From contig JAJEPU010000009.1 of assembly GCA_020686985.1 (NCBI GenBank), forward strand, positions 24,601-88,600: a stretch of 64,000 bases of DNA, read 5' to 3'. Positions within the stretch are counted from its first letter, which is position 1, and each line of letters opens with the position of its first letter. Origin of the DNA: Brotaphodocola catenula. GTDB taxonomy: Bacteria; Bacillota; Clostridia; Lachnospirales; Lachnospiraceae. The position numbers and the translations under genes were made by a program. The notes below the pieces were generated by a model, which made no database searches, was not told where the DNA came from, and saw nothing but the letters and a program-made list of their open reading frames with translations. Of this stretch, positions 44,346-53,455 are shown piece after piece.

Positions 44346-44500
44346 TTTAGTGGGCTGGCGCCGTAAGGTGGGAAAGTACCTGTAAACCCGTGTGAAGCGC
44401 CGGTATTTAGATCGCGTATTTTGCGATCTTATGCACCGCTGCGCTGAACCCGGAGCGAGAGCGCGTTTGCAGGACTTTCCCCACCGTCGGCGCCCTAAAA
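44346..44500 (-). repeat. Structured interspersed repeat, copy B
   Basis: A 155-bp element in the gap between the M23 and S41 genes. Its outer stem is long: GGGC, GGCGCCG, GGTGGG and AAAGT pair in order with their inverses at the other end. The inner hairpin is AGATCGC-AAAATAC-GCGATCT on the minus strand, with flanking GCGGTGCATAAG and CACACGGGTTTAC. Compared with copy A the stem changed from AGAGCGC/GCGCTCT on both sides while pairing is kept. It starts 23 bp past the M23 stop codon. Confidence 0.85.
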
Positions 44501-44522
44501 CCCTATGAAGTGTCCTGATTTT

Positions 44523-46121
44523 CTACGGACTCACATACTTGAGCGGATTCACATAACTTCCATTGACTCTCACTCCGAAGTGAAGATGCGGTCCGGTCGA
44601 GTATCCGGAAGATCCCACCTTCGCAATCGTCTGTCCCTGCTTAACACTCTGCCCATCCGAAGCCAGAAGCTGGGAACAGTGCATATACACCGTGTACACT
44701 CCATTTCCATGACTGATCATGATATAATTTCCCGCGGAATAGCTGTATGTCGACGCCACAACCGTGCCAGATGCCGCTGCCACAATTCCGGCTCCCGTGC
44801 TCGCACCGATGTCGATTCCCTGATGGTAAGTTGAAGCCCCTTTCGTCGGTGCAGTTCGTTTTCCAAACTTGGAATTGATCTTACTGCTTGCCGGACACGG
44901 CCAGATAAACTTAGTATTTCCTCCACTCGAGCTTTTATTCGAGGAAGAATCCGCAGATGCCGTCTGTGTCTTTGCACTCGATTTCGTCTCCGCCTGCTTG
45001 AGTTCCGCGCTCTTCTTCGTCTCCGGAGCCGTCGTCTGTGCCTGTGCGACCTGCTTCGTCCCGGCGGCCGGTTTTGCTTCCTCCTCTGGCTTTGCGATCA
45101 CCTTCTTCACCGCCTCGGCTTCCTTTTTCGCCTGAATGCTCGCCTCGACTGCCTTTTTGCTCGCTGCTTCTGCCTGACGACTTGCCTCGGCCGCTTTCTT
45201 TGCATCCTCCGCCTTCTTCGCCTCTACGGCTTGACGGCTTGCATCCTCAGCCTTACGACTCGCCTCAACCGCTTTTCGGCTCGCTTCCTCTGCCTGACGT
45301 TTTGCCTCGGCTTCCGCCTTTCGCTTGGCTTCTGCTACGCGTCTTGACTCCTCGGCAGCCTTTCTCGCCTCTTCCTCCTTGCGCCTGATCTCTGCCTCGA
45401 TCTGTTCGATCTTCTTCTCCTGCGCCTTAATGTCCTGCTCATACTGGCTGATCTGGCCCTGAGCTGTCTGGATCTGACCCTGATAATTGTTCAGCTCCTC
45501 ATTCTTCGTCGCCAAAAGCGTCTGCACCGACTCCTGCTTTGCCTCATTCTGCTCTCTCAGCGTGACAAGCTCCGCGTGATCCGACTCAAGTTTCGCCTCA
45601 TGGTCAGCAATCTTCTGCTTATTTTCTGCATACTCCCGAAGTTTTGTCCGGTCATAATCCGAGATCTCGCGAATGTACTCTGCACGGTTCAAAAACTGTC
45701 CCATATCCTCGGACTGCAAGAGCATATCCAGAAATCTCGTCTGTCCATGCTCATACATATATTTGATGCGCATCTTCATGTCGCCGTACTGGTTTTCTTC
45801 CGTCTGCTTTGCCACCTCAAGATCCTCTCCGATCTCTGTGATCTCCGTCTCCTTCTCGTTGATCTGGGCGTTGATCGAATCAAGCTCCCGGCTCAGTGTC
45901 TCCATCTGACCATCAAGCTCCTTGACGTAGGCGGCGGTGTCATTTTTCAGACCCTCCAATTTTTTCAGAGAGTCCTCCAGCTTTTTCTTTTCCTCCTGCA
46001 TCACGGAAGCCTTCTCTTTTTCCACCCGGACTTCCTGTTTTGTCGCATAGGCGGGCTGAATACCAGACAGAGCAAGCGTAACTGCAAGCACCGTCCCCAT
46101 GATCTTTCCCTTCATCTGCAT
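44523..46121 (-). CDS. M23 peptidoglycan hydrolase with long coiled coil (EnvC-like)
   Basis: 532 residues. A signal peptide (VLAVTLALSGIQPAYA) is followed by a coiled coil from about 28 to 245, an Ala/Glu/Lys/Arg-rich repeat region with EASRKA/EASRQA units to about 345, a low-complexity linker, and a LytM/M23 domain at about 410-532. Zinc ligands are visible in HQGIDIGAS and GPHLHFGVR; HGNGVYTVYMH completes the site. It lies directly downstream of ftsEX, so it is the likely hydrolase or activator controlled by FtsEX during cell division, as PcsB, CwlO or EnvC are elsewhere. The AESRR-type repeats may vary between strains. Confidence 0.93.
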   Translation of the reverse strand: MQMKGKIMGTVLAVTLALSGIQPAYATKQEVRVEKEKASVMQEEKKKLEDSLKKLEGLKNDTAAYVKELDGQMETLSRELDSINAQINEKETEITEIGEDLEVAKQTEENQYGDMKMRIKYMYEHGQTRFLDMLLQSEDMGQFLNRAEYIREISDYDRTKLREYAENKQKIADHEAKLESDHAELVTLREQNEAKQESVQTLLATKNEELNNYQGQIQTAQGQISQYEQDIKAQEKKIEQIEAEIRRKEEEARKAAEESRRVAEAKRKAEAEAKRQAEEASRKAVEASRKAEDASRQAVEAKKAEDAKKAAEASRQAEAASKKAVEASIQAKKEAEAVKKVIAKPEEEAKPAAGTKQVAQAQTTAPETKKSAELKQAETKSSAKTQTASADSSSNKSSSGGNTKFIWPCPASSKINSKFGKRTAPTKGASTYHQGIDIGASTGAGIVAAASGTVVASTYSYSAGNYIMISHGNGVYTVYMHCSQLLASDGQSVKQGQTIAKVGSSGYSTGPHLHFGVRVNGSYVNPLKYVSP

Positions 46122-46204
46122 ATCTGCATACCGCCTTTATATTTCCAATCATTACTACTTGTAAACTACCCCAACTTAAATACAAAATTCAAATGGTGAA
46201 ATCT

Positions 46205-47113
46205 CTACACCCGCAGATACTTGCGAATCGTAAAGAAACTTCCAAAAAATCCGATTCCGACTCCGAGCACAAGTGCCACAACAATCATGATCGGATAGAT
46301 TTCCTTCACCGGAATAAAATAAAACATATTTGAGAGAATCCGAAAACGATCCATCAGATAGACTACGGACTTTGTATACAGGAAAAACATTGCGACAAGC
46401 GGAATCACCGCTCCCGCCATGCCGATCATCACACCCTCAACAATAAACGGCGCGCGAATCATAAAATTTGTCGCTCCGATCAGGCGCATAATCTGGCTCT
46501 CCTGCTTTCGAAATGCCGCTGCAACCGAGATCGTGTTGTTGATCAGGAAGACGGAAACAGCAAGAAGAACCCCGATGATCACCAGAGACAAAAGTCCGAC
46601 CATCTTGTTGACACTCGTCAGTCCTGCTGCCGCCGTGTTCGAGTAGTTCACCTGGCGAACGCCCTCGATCCCCTGAAGATATTCCACAACCTGAGGCTGT
46701 TCGGACAGATCGTTTAAATAAATCTCATACGACGAAGAACCTGCAAGCGGGTTATCCTGCTCAAATCCATCGGCAAGCTCCTCCATTCCCTCAAAATACT
46801 GCTTTTTAAAGGAATCCCAAGCCTCCTGTGCCGACACAAACTTCATCGACCGGATCTCCGGGCGCGACGCGATCTCTGTCCCGATCCCCTTGATCTGATC
46901 CTCCGTCAAACTCTCATCAAACAGCACCGTGATTCCCACCGTGCTCTCCACATTGTGCACCATGTACTGAACATTTGCCACAATGGAAAAAAACAGGCAA
47001 AATAAAAAAATACATGCAGAAATCGTCGCCACAGATGCAAGCGAAAACCAGATGTTCCTGCATATATTCTTTACCCCCTGTTTCAGACAATAAAAAAATG
47101 TACTAATTCTCAT
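46205..47113 (-). CDS. ftsX: Cell division ABC transporter permease FtsX
   Basis: 302 residues, four membrane segments: one near 25-50, three in the C-terminal half (about 170-195, 220-245, 270-295), with an extracellular loop of about 110 residues between the first two. The loop contacts the peptidoglycan hydrolase partner. GATNFMIRAPFIVEG before TM3 is family-typical. The start overlaps the ftsE stop by 4 bp (ATGA). With FtsE it transmits ATP hydrolysis into activation of the M23 protein encoded next. Confidence 0.96.
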   Translation of the reverse strand: MRISTFFYCLKQGVKNICRNIWFSLASVATISACIFLFCLFFSIVANVQYMVHNVESTVGITVLFDESLTEDQIKGIGTEIASRPEIRSMKFVSAQEAWDSFKKQYFEGMEELADGFEQDNPLAGSSSYEIYLNDLSEQPQVVEYLQGIEGVRQVNYSNTAAAGLTSVNKMVGLLSLVIIGVLLAVSVFLINNTISVAAAFRKQESQIMRLIGATNFMIRAPFIVEGVMIGMAGAVIPLVAMFFLYTKSVVYLMDRFRILSNMFYFIPVKEIYPIMIVVALVLGVGIGFFGSFFTIRKYLRV

Positions 47114-47793
47114 GAATCTGCCTGCTCCTCTGCTCTGCTGTCGCTGACAACCTGACCTTTTTCGAGTTTGATGACGCGCTTTCCCATCTTAGAGACAATC
47201 TCCTGACTGTGCGTGATCACCACAACGGTCGTTCCAAGTCGGTTGATCTGTTCAAGCAGTTTCATAATCTCAATCGCGTTCTCATGGTCGAGATTTCCGG
47301 TCGGCTCATCCGCAAGCAGGACTTCCGGGCGGTTGATCAGCGCGCGTGCAATCGCGACTCTCTGCTGTTCTCCTCCCGAGAGTTGCTGAGGCAGAGACTT
47401 GTATTTGGAAGAAAGTCCCACGAGCTTGAGCATCTCCGGAACAGACTGTCGGATGCTTCTCGTCGATGCTCCGACAACCCGCTGTGCAAATGCCACATTC
47501 TCAAAGACATTTCGATCCCGGAGAAGGCGGAAGTCCTGAAAGACAACTCCCAGCTTTCTCCGGTACTTCGGAACATAACGCCTCGGCATTTTTTGCAGAT
47601 CCATATCGTTTACAAGAATCTTTCCGGAAGTCAGCTCTGCCTCCTTCATCAGAAGTTTGAACAGCGTCGTCTTTCCCGATCCACTTCGTCCCATGATGAA
47701 GACGAACTCGCCATCCTCGATCTCGATATTGACGTTTCGCAGAGCTCTCGTTCCGTTTTCATAGGTCTTGCACACATTCTGAATCTCTATCAT
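47110..47793 (-). CDS. ftsE: Cell division ATP-binding protein FtsE
   Basis: 227 residues. Walker A GRSGSGKTT near 36-44, Q-loop VFQDFRLL, ABC signature LSGGEQQRVAIARAL, Walker B VLLADEPTGNLD, and the H-loop VITHSQ. The close spacing to cdaR upstream (2 nt) and the 4-bp overlap with ftsX show a tightly coupled operon. FtsE powers FtsX-dependent wall hydrolysis during division. Confidence 0.97.
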   Translation of the reverse strand: MIEIQNVCKTYENGTRALRNVNIEIEDGEFVFIMGRSGSGKTTLFKLLMKEAELTSGKILVNDMDLQKMPRRYVPKYRRKLGVVFQDFRLLRDRNVFENVAFAQRVVGASTRSIRQSVPEMLKLVGLSSKYKSLPQQLSGGEQQRVAIARALINRPEVLLADEPTGNLDHENAIEIMKLLEQINRLGTTVVVITHSQEIVSKMGKRVIKLEKGQVVSDSRAEEQADS

Positions 47794-47795
47794 AA

Positions 47796-48884
47796 TTAAT
47801 AATCCAGGCTCTCCATATATTTCATATACTTCACAACCATCAGAGCAATCTTGAACGTGATTGCGTCCTCGAACACGCGCAGATCAAGACCAGTGCTTTT
47901 CTGAAGTTTGTCCAGACGATATACCAGAGTATTTCTGTGAATGTAAAGCTGTCTGGAGGTCTCAGAAACATTCAGGCTGTTCTCAAAGAACTTGTTGATC
48001 GTGGTCAGGGTCTCCTCATCGAACTCATCCGGGGACTTGCCCTCAAAGATCTCCTTAATGAACATCCGGCACAGCGGAAGCGGAAGCTGATAGATCAGAC
48101 GGCCGATTCCGAGGCGGTTGTAAGCGACAACATTCTTACTGCTGTAAAAGATCTTGCCGACATCGAGTGCCATCTTTGCCTCTTTGTAGGAACGAGATAC
48201 TTCCTTGATGTCTCCGACAATCGTACCGAAAGCGACGTGAACCTTCGTCATTGCCTCGGTGTTGAGCATGTCGAGGATCATGTTTGCGGTCTTCTCGAGA
48301 TCGTCGTAGTTCTCGCCTGCCTTGACTTCCTTCACAAGAATGATGTTCTTCTCATCAACAGCCGTGATGAAGTCCTTCGTCTTAGCCGCAAAGAGACTGC
48401 GAACGGTCTCAAGCGCATTGACATCCTTCTCGTGCTTGGTCTCGATCAGGAATACCACTCTCTTCACATTCGTCTCGATGTGGAGTTTCTTTGCACGGTT
48501 GTAAATATCAACGAGCAGGAGGTTATCAAGAAGAAGGTTCTTGATGAAGTTGTCTTTGTCGAAGCGCTCCTTGTATGCGACGAGGAGGTTCTGGATCTGG
48601 AATGCTGCCAGCTTTCCTACCATATATACGTCATCACTTCCGCCACGTGCGAGAAGGATGTACTCGAGCTGATGCTCGTCAAACACCTTGAAAAACTGAT
48701 ATCCCTGTACCACCTGGCTGTCTGCCGGGGAATCCACAAAGGAGAGAATGGAGCTCTCATACTCCTCCGCATCCGGGAATGTGGAAGCCAGCACTTTTCC
48801 CTCTGTATCGCAGATGCAGAGATCAATTCTGGTAATACCCTTTAATCCGTCAATCGTGTTCTGAAGAATCTGATTTGAAATCAT
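47796..48884 (-). CDS. CdaR/PucR-family transcriptional regulator
   Basis: 362 residues. The N-terminus (residues 1-130) looks like the sugar-diacid recognition part of CdaR, the middle is a degenerate GGDEF-like fold, and the C-terminal PucR helix-turn-helix is clear as FFENSLNVSETSRQLYIHRNTLVYRLDKLQKSTGLDLR. The ligand and targets are unknown. It lies 2 nt upstream of ftsE, an odd partner that is nonetheless tightly linked, so it may be cotranscribed with the division genes. AAGGAG precedes the ATG. Confidence 0.87.
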   Translation of the reverse strand: MISNQILQNTIDGLKGITRIDLCICDTEGKVLASTFPDAEEYESSILSFVDSPADSQVVQGYQFFKVFDEHQLEYILLARGGSDDVYMVGKLAAFQIQNLLVAYKERFDKDNFIKNLLLDNLLLVDIYNRAKKLHIETNVKRVVFLIETKHEKDVNALETVRSLFAAKTKDFITAVDEKNIILVKEVKAGENYDDLEKTANMILDMLNTEAMTKVHVAFGTIVGDIKEVSRSYKEAKMALDVGKIFYSSKNVVAYNRLGIGRLIYQLPLPLCRMFIKEIFEGKSPDEFDEETLTTINKFFENSLNVSETSRQLYIHRNTLVYRLDKLQKSTGLDLRVFEDAITFKIALMVVKYMKYMESLDY

Positions 48885-49271
48885 AACACACGCTCCTTAT
48901 TCTATATTTTGTCGTCCCTGCCCCTGTGTCCGTATGCAAAAAAAGTCAGCAACAGATCTGGCCGCAAGCAGAAACATTTTTGAAGCCCTGAGTCCGTTTT
49001 GTCTGTCCTTTGCCCTTAAATTCCGGCAAAAATCTCGACAAAAAGAAACTTTCCTTAGCTTATATCTTAATGCAAAATAATAAAAAAAGCAAGCAAGTAT
49101 CACACTTGCCTGCTCTTTTTATAAAAGATTCAGAAATCTTTATCCATAACCTTTGTTCTCCAAATCTGACCAGTCAGCCAAATACCTTCCGCTAATTTCT
49201 TTTAACTAATTTCTTCTAGTCAATTTCTTTTAGCTAATTCTAGAACTTCCGGTTGATCTTTCGGATGATTC
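48885..49271. other. Intergenic region between the cdaR-type gene and the ABC ATPase
   Basis: 387 bp with no visible gene. A strong bidirectional terminator at 49083-49120 ends the ATPase transcript. TATAGA about 20 bp before the cdaR-type start may be a -10, without a convincing -35. Confidence 0.55.
49083..49120. terminator. Terminator after the ABC ATPase gene
   Basis: GAGCAGGCAAG pairs with CTTGCTTGC (minus strand) with A and T runs on either side, so it works on both strands in principle. Confidence 0.85.
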
Positions 49272-50384
49272 CTAGTTAACGATTACCTGCTCGGTCTCTT
49301 TGTCGAATACGTGAATCTTCTCAAGATCCAGAGCCAGTTTGATCACATCACCCGGTCTTGCGGTGGTGTTCGGTTTTACACGAGCGGTGCAGTTTGCATC
49401 GTTAATATCGAAGTACAGATATACCTCAGCACCGAGAAGCTCATATACACGGATCGTAGCCTCGATCACGCTCTTCGGAGAGGATGCAAGGAATGCCTCG
49501 TCATCATGCAGATCCTCCGGACGAATACCAAGGGTAACGGTCTTGCCAACATATCCCTTCTGATCCAGAACTTTGCCTTTCTCAGCCGGTACGGTGATCG
49601 TGTGGTTGTCGAAGGTCAGGGTTACATCAGAACCAGCCTTACCAACAACAGCATCGATCAGGTTCATCTGCGGAGCGCCGATGAATCCAGCAACGAACTT
49701 ATTGCACGGCTTGTCGTACAGGTTCTGCGGAGAATCTACCTGCTGAACCACGCCGTCCTTCATAACAACGATTCTGGTTCCCAGTGTCATAGCCTCGGTC
49801 TGGTCATGAGTTACATAGATGATGGTTGCCTGCAGTCTCTGATGCAGTTTGGAGATCTCAATACGCATCTGACCTCTCAGCTTTGCATCCAGGTTGGATA
49901 ACGGCTCATCCATCAGGAATACTTTCGGGTTACGAACGATTGCACGACCCATTGCAACTCGCTGTCTCTGACCACCAGACAGAGCCTTCGGCTTACGATC
50001 AAGCAGATGGGACAGATCCAGAATTCTTGCTGCTTCCTGAACCAGTTTATCAATCTGATCCTTCGGAGTCTTTCTCAGCTTCAGACCAAATGCCATGTTA
50101 TCGTATACAGTCATATGCGGATACAGAGCGTAGTTCTGGAATACCATTGCGATATCACGGTCCTTCGGCTCTACATCATTTACGAGCTTGCCGTCGATGT
50201 ACAGCTCACCGGAAGAAATATCTTCCAGACCAGCGATCATACGAAGGGTGGTAGACTTACCGCATCCAGACGGTCCTACGAAGATGATGAACTCCTTGTC
50301 TGCGATTTCCAGGTTAAAATCTTTTACTGCAACAAATCCATTCGGATATGCTTTGGTTACATGTCTCAGTGATAAACTTGCCAT
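49272..50384 (-). CDS. Sugar ABC transporter ATP-binding protein (MsmK/UgpC type)
   Basis: 370 residues. ABC domain in the first 235: Walker A GPSGCGKST near 37-45, signature LSGGQRQRVAMGRA, Walker B FLMDEPLSNLD, H-loop YVTHDQ. The C-terminal ~130 residues form the MOP/OB regulatory domain of the MalK/MsmK group. No permease or binding-protein genes are near, as usual for a shared MsmK-like ATPase that energises several sugar importers in Firmicutes. It stands alone with its own terminator. Confidence 0.95.
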   Translation of the reverse strand: MASLSLRHVTKAYPNGFVAVKDFNLEIADKEFIIFVGPSGCGKSTTLRMIAGLEDISSGELYIDGKLVNDVEPKDRDIAMVFQNYALYPHMTVYDNMAFGLKLRKTPKDQIDKLVQEAARILDLSHLLDRKPKALSGGQRQRVAMGRAIVRNPKVFLMDEPLSNLDAKLRGQMRIEISKLHQRLQATIIYVTHDQTEAMTLGTRIVVMKDGVVQQVDSPQNLYDKPCNKFVAGFIGAPQMNLIDAVVGKAGSDVTLTFDNHTITVPAEKGKVLDQKGYVGKTVTLGIRPEDLHDDEAFLASSPKSVIEATIRVYELLGAEVYLYFDINDANCTARVKPNTTARPGDVIKLALDLEKIHVFDKETEQVIVN

Positions 50385-50872
50385 TATATTGTCCTCCTGC
50401 TATTTCTGCCTGTGTGCTTCGGATCTCCCCATTTTATCCATATCAGCACGGGCAAACCGGCTGTTTTACAGCTCCTTGGTTGATGATCCTATCATACAAT
50501 AGATCTCCAGGTTCTGCCATGTGCCGAATACCCAAATTGCTTTTCTGCTTTTTGTCAGAATTGCTTAACTAATTTAAAAAGTGCTGGAAATAACAAAATC
50601 AGGCGGAATTCCGCCTGATTTTCCTGTAAGAATTCGATAAATTTTGCTTCAAAACCGCTCTCACACCTGCCCTGGCACGAAAACCTTGTGAATCTTGCCT
50701 AAGTTCGTACACCTTTCCTTGTACAATTTCCTGTCTTAAATCTACACAAACTAGCAAAATTCAGACAGATTCTCGGAGAATCCGGCTGTTTTTTTGGCTA
50801 TTTCTTTCTCCTGCAAAAACTTCGATAACATTTCTCAAAACATCTCGAGTTCTTACGGAATCTTATGAGATC
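50385..50872. other. Intergenic region with palindromes
   Basis: 488 bp without a convincing gene. It holds a 28-bp perfect palindrome at 50595-50622 (arms AAAATCAGGCGGAA), terminator-like in both directions, and GATTCTCGGAGAATC at 50767-50781 followed by a T run on the plus strand. TATGAT near 50490 may be the -10 of the ABC ATPase gene. Confidence 0.55.
50595..50622. terminator. 28-bp perfect palindrome, terminator-like
   Basis: AAAATCAGGCGGAA followed directly by its inverse. It sits between the methyltransferase and the ABC ATPase genes, 250 bp after the former, and ends in TTTT on either strand. Confidence 0.5.
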
Positions 50873-51457
50873 TTATGAGATCTTTCTTGCAAGCAGATTC
50901 AGCCAACATTCTCCGCCGTCATGTCCCTCTTCCTCTGTGCGCCACAGGCGAATAATCTCAAATCTGCCCGTCTCGCGCAGAATTCGCTCCAACTGCTCCT
51001 CCGTATACTCACAGAAATAACGTCCGCTTCGGATTCCCTCAAAATCCCCCTCCAGGAAAGAGAGGAACAGGACACCCTTCTGACAGAGTCCGTCAGCGAG
51101 CTTGTCAAGAATCCCTTCAAGCTCGTCCTCCGGCTCATGGATCAGCGCTCCACAACCCCAAACTCCATCAAAAGCCTCATTAAACTCCATATCTTCATAA
51201 GAAATCTGCAACACTTCCAGTCCTGTGTGAATCTCTGCAAGTTTGCACATTTCCTCCGATGCATCTAACGGCGTCACATCGTATCCCAGATCGTAAAATG
51301 CGAGACTATCTCTTCCTGAGCCACAGCCCAAATCCAGAATCGTATCTCCCGGCTGTAAATGGCTCAAAAATTCTTCTCTCAATTCCTCCGTATCCCGGTC
51401 CACCGTATCTTCAAAAATCTTGGATGCATACTTATTATAGTAGTCTATCGTGTCCAA
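50873..51457 (-). CDS. Class I SAM-dependent methyltransferase
   Basis: 194 residues from a TTG with AGGAGG upstream. The AdoMet site is ILDLGCGSGRDSLAFYDLGYDVTPLDAS near 40-67, and DMEFNEAFDGVWGCGALIH fits motifs II-III. The substrate is unknown; the family includes tellurite-resistance-type and small-molecule methyltransferases. A 10-bp tandem repeat (ATCTCATAAG) runs across its stop codon. It precedes no obvious partner. Confidence 0.85.
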   Translation of the reverse strand: MDTIDYYNKYASKIFEDTVDRDTEELREEFLSHLQPGDTILDLGCGSGRDSLAFYDLGYDVTPLDASEEMCKLAEIHTGLEVLQISYEDMEFNEAFDGVWGCGALIHEPEDELEGILDKLADGLCQKGVLFLSFLEGDFEGIRSGRYFCEYTEEQLERILRETGRFEIIRLWRTEEEGHDGGECWLNLLARKIS

Positions 51458-51506
51458 AACGTCCTCCTATTAAATTCTTTTCTAACTGCCATCTACTCTC
51501 TCGCAG

Positions 51507-52340
51507 TTAAATTCTTTCAATCGTTTTTTCTGTAATTCGGATCTTGCCATCTTTTAACAGGCGTCCGACTGCGCGCTTAAATGCATTCTTGCTCATCTTC
51601 ATCTCGCGCAGAATTGTCTCCGGTCGTGCCTTGTCGTTGAACGGAAGCACACCGTCAAACTCATCAATCGCCTTCAAAACCTGCTTTGCGTCCTCATCCA
51701 TCTGCACATAGGCTTTCTGTCTCGGACTCAAATCCAGTTTGCCGTCCTCGCGGACTTTGACCACGCGCGCCTCGACGGTATCTCCGAGATGGAAGTCTCC
51801 ATACAGCTCCCTCTTCGGGATCAGACCGTAATAGCGGTTCTCGACTGCAACAAAAGCTCCGAGATTCTCGTTGATCTCGTAAATAATTCCAGTCACGCGG
51901 TCATCCTTCTTGTACTCGGAGTCTGCACGCATGTAGGGATACACGTTCATCGTTCCTGCCAGACGTCCACTTTTGTCGATGTAGAGCGCCACCAGACATT
52001 TCTCTCCCTTTACCACGCGGTGATTCTGCTCCTTGAACGGAAGAAGAAGATCCTTCTCCAGTCCCATATCCAGAAATGCACCAATCTTTGCGACATCCTT
52101 CACCTCAAGCACGGCAGTCTCGCCCACCTGAAGTTTCGGGGTTCCTGTCGTGGCAATCATACGGTCCTCCGAATCCTTGTACACAAACACAGACAGTTCA
52201 TCTCCTGTCTTTGTTCCCTCCGGAACCTGTTTGCGCGGAAGCAGAACCGCATGCTCTGCGTCCTGCTGATGTCCTAAATACACACCAAATGCCTTCTCTC
52301 GCAAAACAGTAAGTGTCTGTATCTTTCCAAGTTCAATCAT
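51507..52340 (-). CDS. cvfB: CvfB-family S1 RNA-binding protein
   Basis: 277 residues. Three S1/OB-like units (about 1-65, 70-135, 145-210; GAFLDMGLEKDLLLPF and GAFVAVENRYYGLIPKREL) are followed by a winged helix (AFKRAVGRLLKDGKIRITE) near the C-terminus, the layout of CvfB/YitL. In Staphylococcus CvfB affects virulence gene expression by binding RNA. It is a stand-alone gene here with a weak ribosome site before the ATG. Confidence 0.9.
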   Translation of the reverse strand: MIELGKIQTLTVLREKAFGVYLGHQQDAEHAVLLPRKQVPEGTKTGDELSVFVYKDSEDRMIATTGTPKLQVGETAVLEVKDVAKIGAFLDMGLEKDLLLPFKEQNHRVVKGEKCLVALYIDKSGRLAGTMNVYPYMRADSEYKKDDRVTGIIYEINENLGAFVAVENRYYGLIPKRELYGDFHLGDTVEARVVKVREDGKLDLSPRQKAYVQMDEDAKQVLKAIDEFDGVLPFNDKARPETILREMKMSKNAFKRAVGRLLKDGKIRITEKTIERI

Positions 52341-52460
52341 TGCATTCTCGCTTTCTGGTCGTCCATACGACCCTCTTGCTATTCCTTATTTATTGTCAAC
52401 GCTGATTCTTTACCCATCTGTGGGGAATCGACAAAATCCACTGCTATAACTGTACCATAA

Positions 52461-52500
52461 CTACCATACGGGATTTTCAGTTCAGAAAATTTCTACCTGG
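52461..52500 (-). repeat. Short palindromic repeat, copy 3
   Basis: ACCATACGG then GGATTTTC-agttca-GAAAATTTC and CTACC. It overlaps the stop codon of the thioesterase gene, whose TAG (52495-52493) lies in its right flank. Same family as 4796-4836 and 36567-36606. Confidence 0.7.
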
Positions 52501-53212
52501 AGATACATCGAAACCAAACAACGGCATATGGTGCGCCCTCCCGGTTGCAGAGTGCAATCGTGGTTGTCTCTCCATCCTTGCTGATTCTCGGATAAATCAC
52601 ATCCCCAAGCACAGCCGACTTCTGGTACTCCACCCGAATCTCCCGAATCTGAATCTCTTCCGAAAGCAGTTCTCTCGCAATCTCCACATACTGCGCGTTA
52701 TTAACGTGATGATTCGTATCGATATGGTGACGCGCAACCACAACCGGCTCAGCTTCCTGATACTCCTCCGGAATTTTGATCCGTCTCGGCGCATACTCCA
52801 TATCCAGCTTTTCCTCACTGCCAACTCCATAGCCCCGGATGTCCCCCTCCTGTACTCTCGTCGGAGTTCCCTTCTCGGTATCAAAAAAGAACCAGTGGGA
52901 ATTTGCCTTCACAAGATACTCTCCGTTTTTATCCCGAATCGTGAAATTTCGGTATCCGAAGATTCCCTTGAAATCATACGGCCATGTGCTGATCGTAATC
53001 GGCTCTCCCAGTCTCGGATAGCGTTCAATGACAATCTGCCAAAAGGAAAGCCACCACGCTCTATGATGCGCCGTCAGATAATCAATGCCCAAATGCAGAT
53101 CCTCTGACTGAAACGTTGAACAGTCCTGAAGATAATTGATAATCCCAGTCGTCGTCAGCTCCTGATTCTGATCCACCTCGCTGTAACGAACCCGGCTGTC
53201 AAATGAATACAT
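52493..53212 (-). CDS. Acyl-ACP thioesterase (FatA/FatB type)
   Basis: 239 residues, two hotdog repeats. VRYSEVDQNQELTTTGIINYLQD opens the first, and DTNHHVNNAQYVEIARELL with the catalytic Asn-His pair and Glu starts the second, as in bacterial acyl-ACP thioesterases. It would release fatty acids from acyl carrier protein, ending elongation. Chain-length preference cannot be read. AGAGGGAAG precedes the ATG. No fatty-acid genes adjoin it. The repeat copy 3 overlaps its end. Confidence 0.92.
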   Translation of the reverse strand: MYSFDSRVRYSEVDQNQELTTTGIINYLQDCSTFQSEDLHLGIDYLTAHHRAWWLSFWQIVIERYPRLGEPITISTWPYDFKGIFGYRNFTIRDKNGEYLVKANSHWFFFDTEKGTPTRVQEGDIRGYGVGSEEKLDMEYAPRRIKIPEEYQEAEPVVVARHHIDTNHHVNNAQYVEIARELLSEEIQIREIRVEYQKSAVLGDVIYPRISKDGETTTIALCNREGAPYAVVWFRCISR

Positions 53213-53378
53213 GCTTTCTTCCCTCTTTCTGTCAAGTCCAGTACATTATCGCATATTCCGTCGCGAATCACAACCGTTTTTTCAAAGAAATACCGCTCAA
53301 AAAAAGGAACAAAAGCATTACTGTTCATGCTCTACACAAACAATACCGGATTTTGATACGCCCGCAATTCGCAAAACA

Positions 53379-53413
53379 ATAAAAATGAGAGGTCTCACAG
53401 CGTCGACCTCTCA
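53379..53413 (-). terminator. Terminator after yhcH
   Basis: TGAGAGGTC and GACCTCTCA make a 9-bp stem, followed on the minus strand by ATTTTTATTG. It closes the kduI-yhcH pair. Confidence 0.85.
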
Positions 53414-53455
53414 CTTTAAATCATTTGTTACACTTATCAAATCTTTACATTATCT

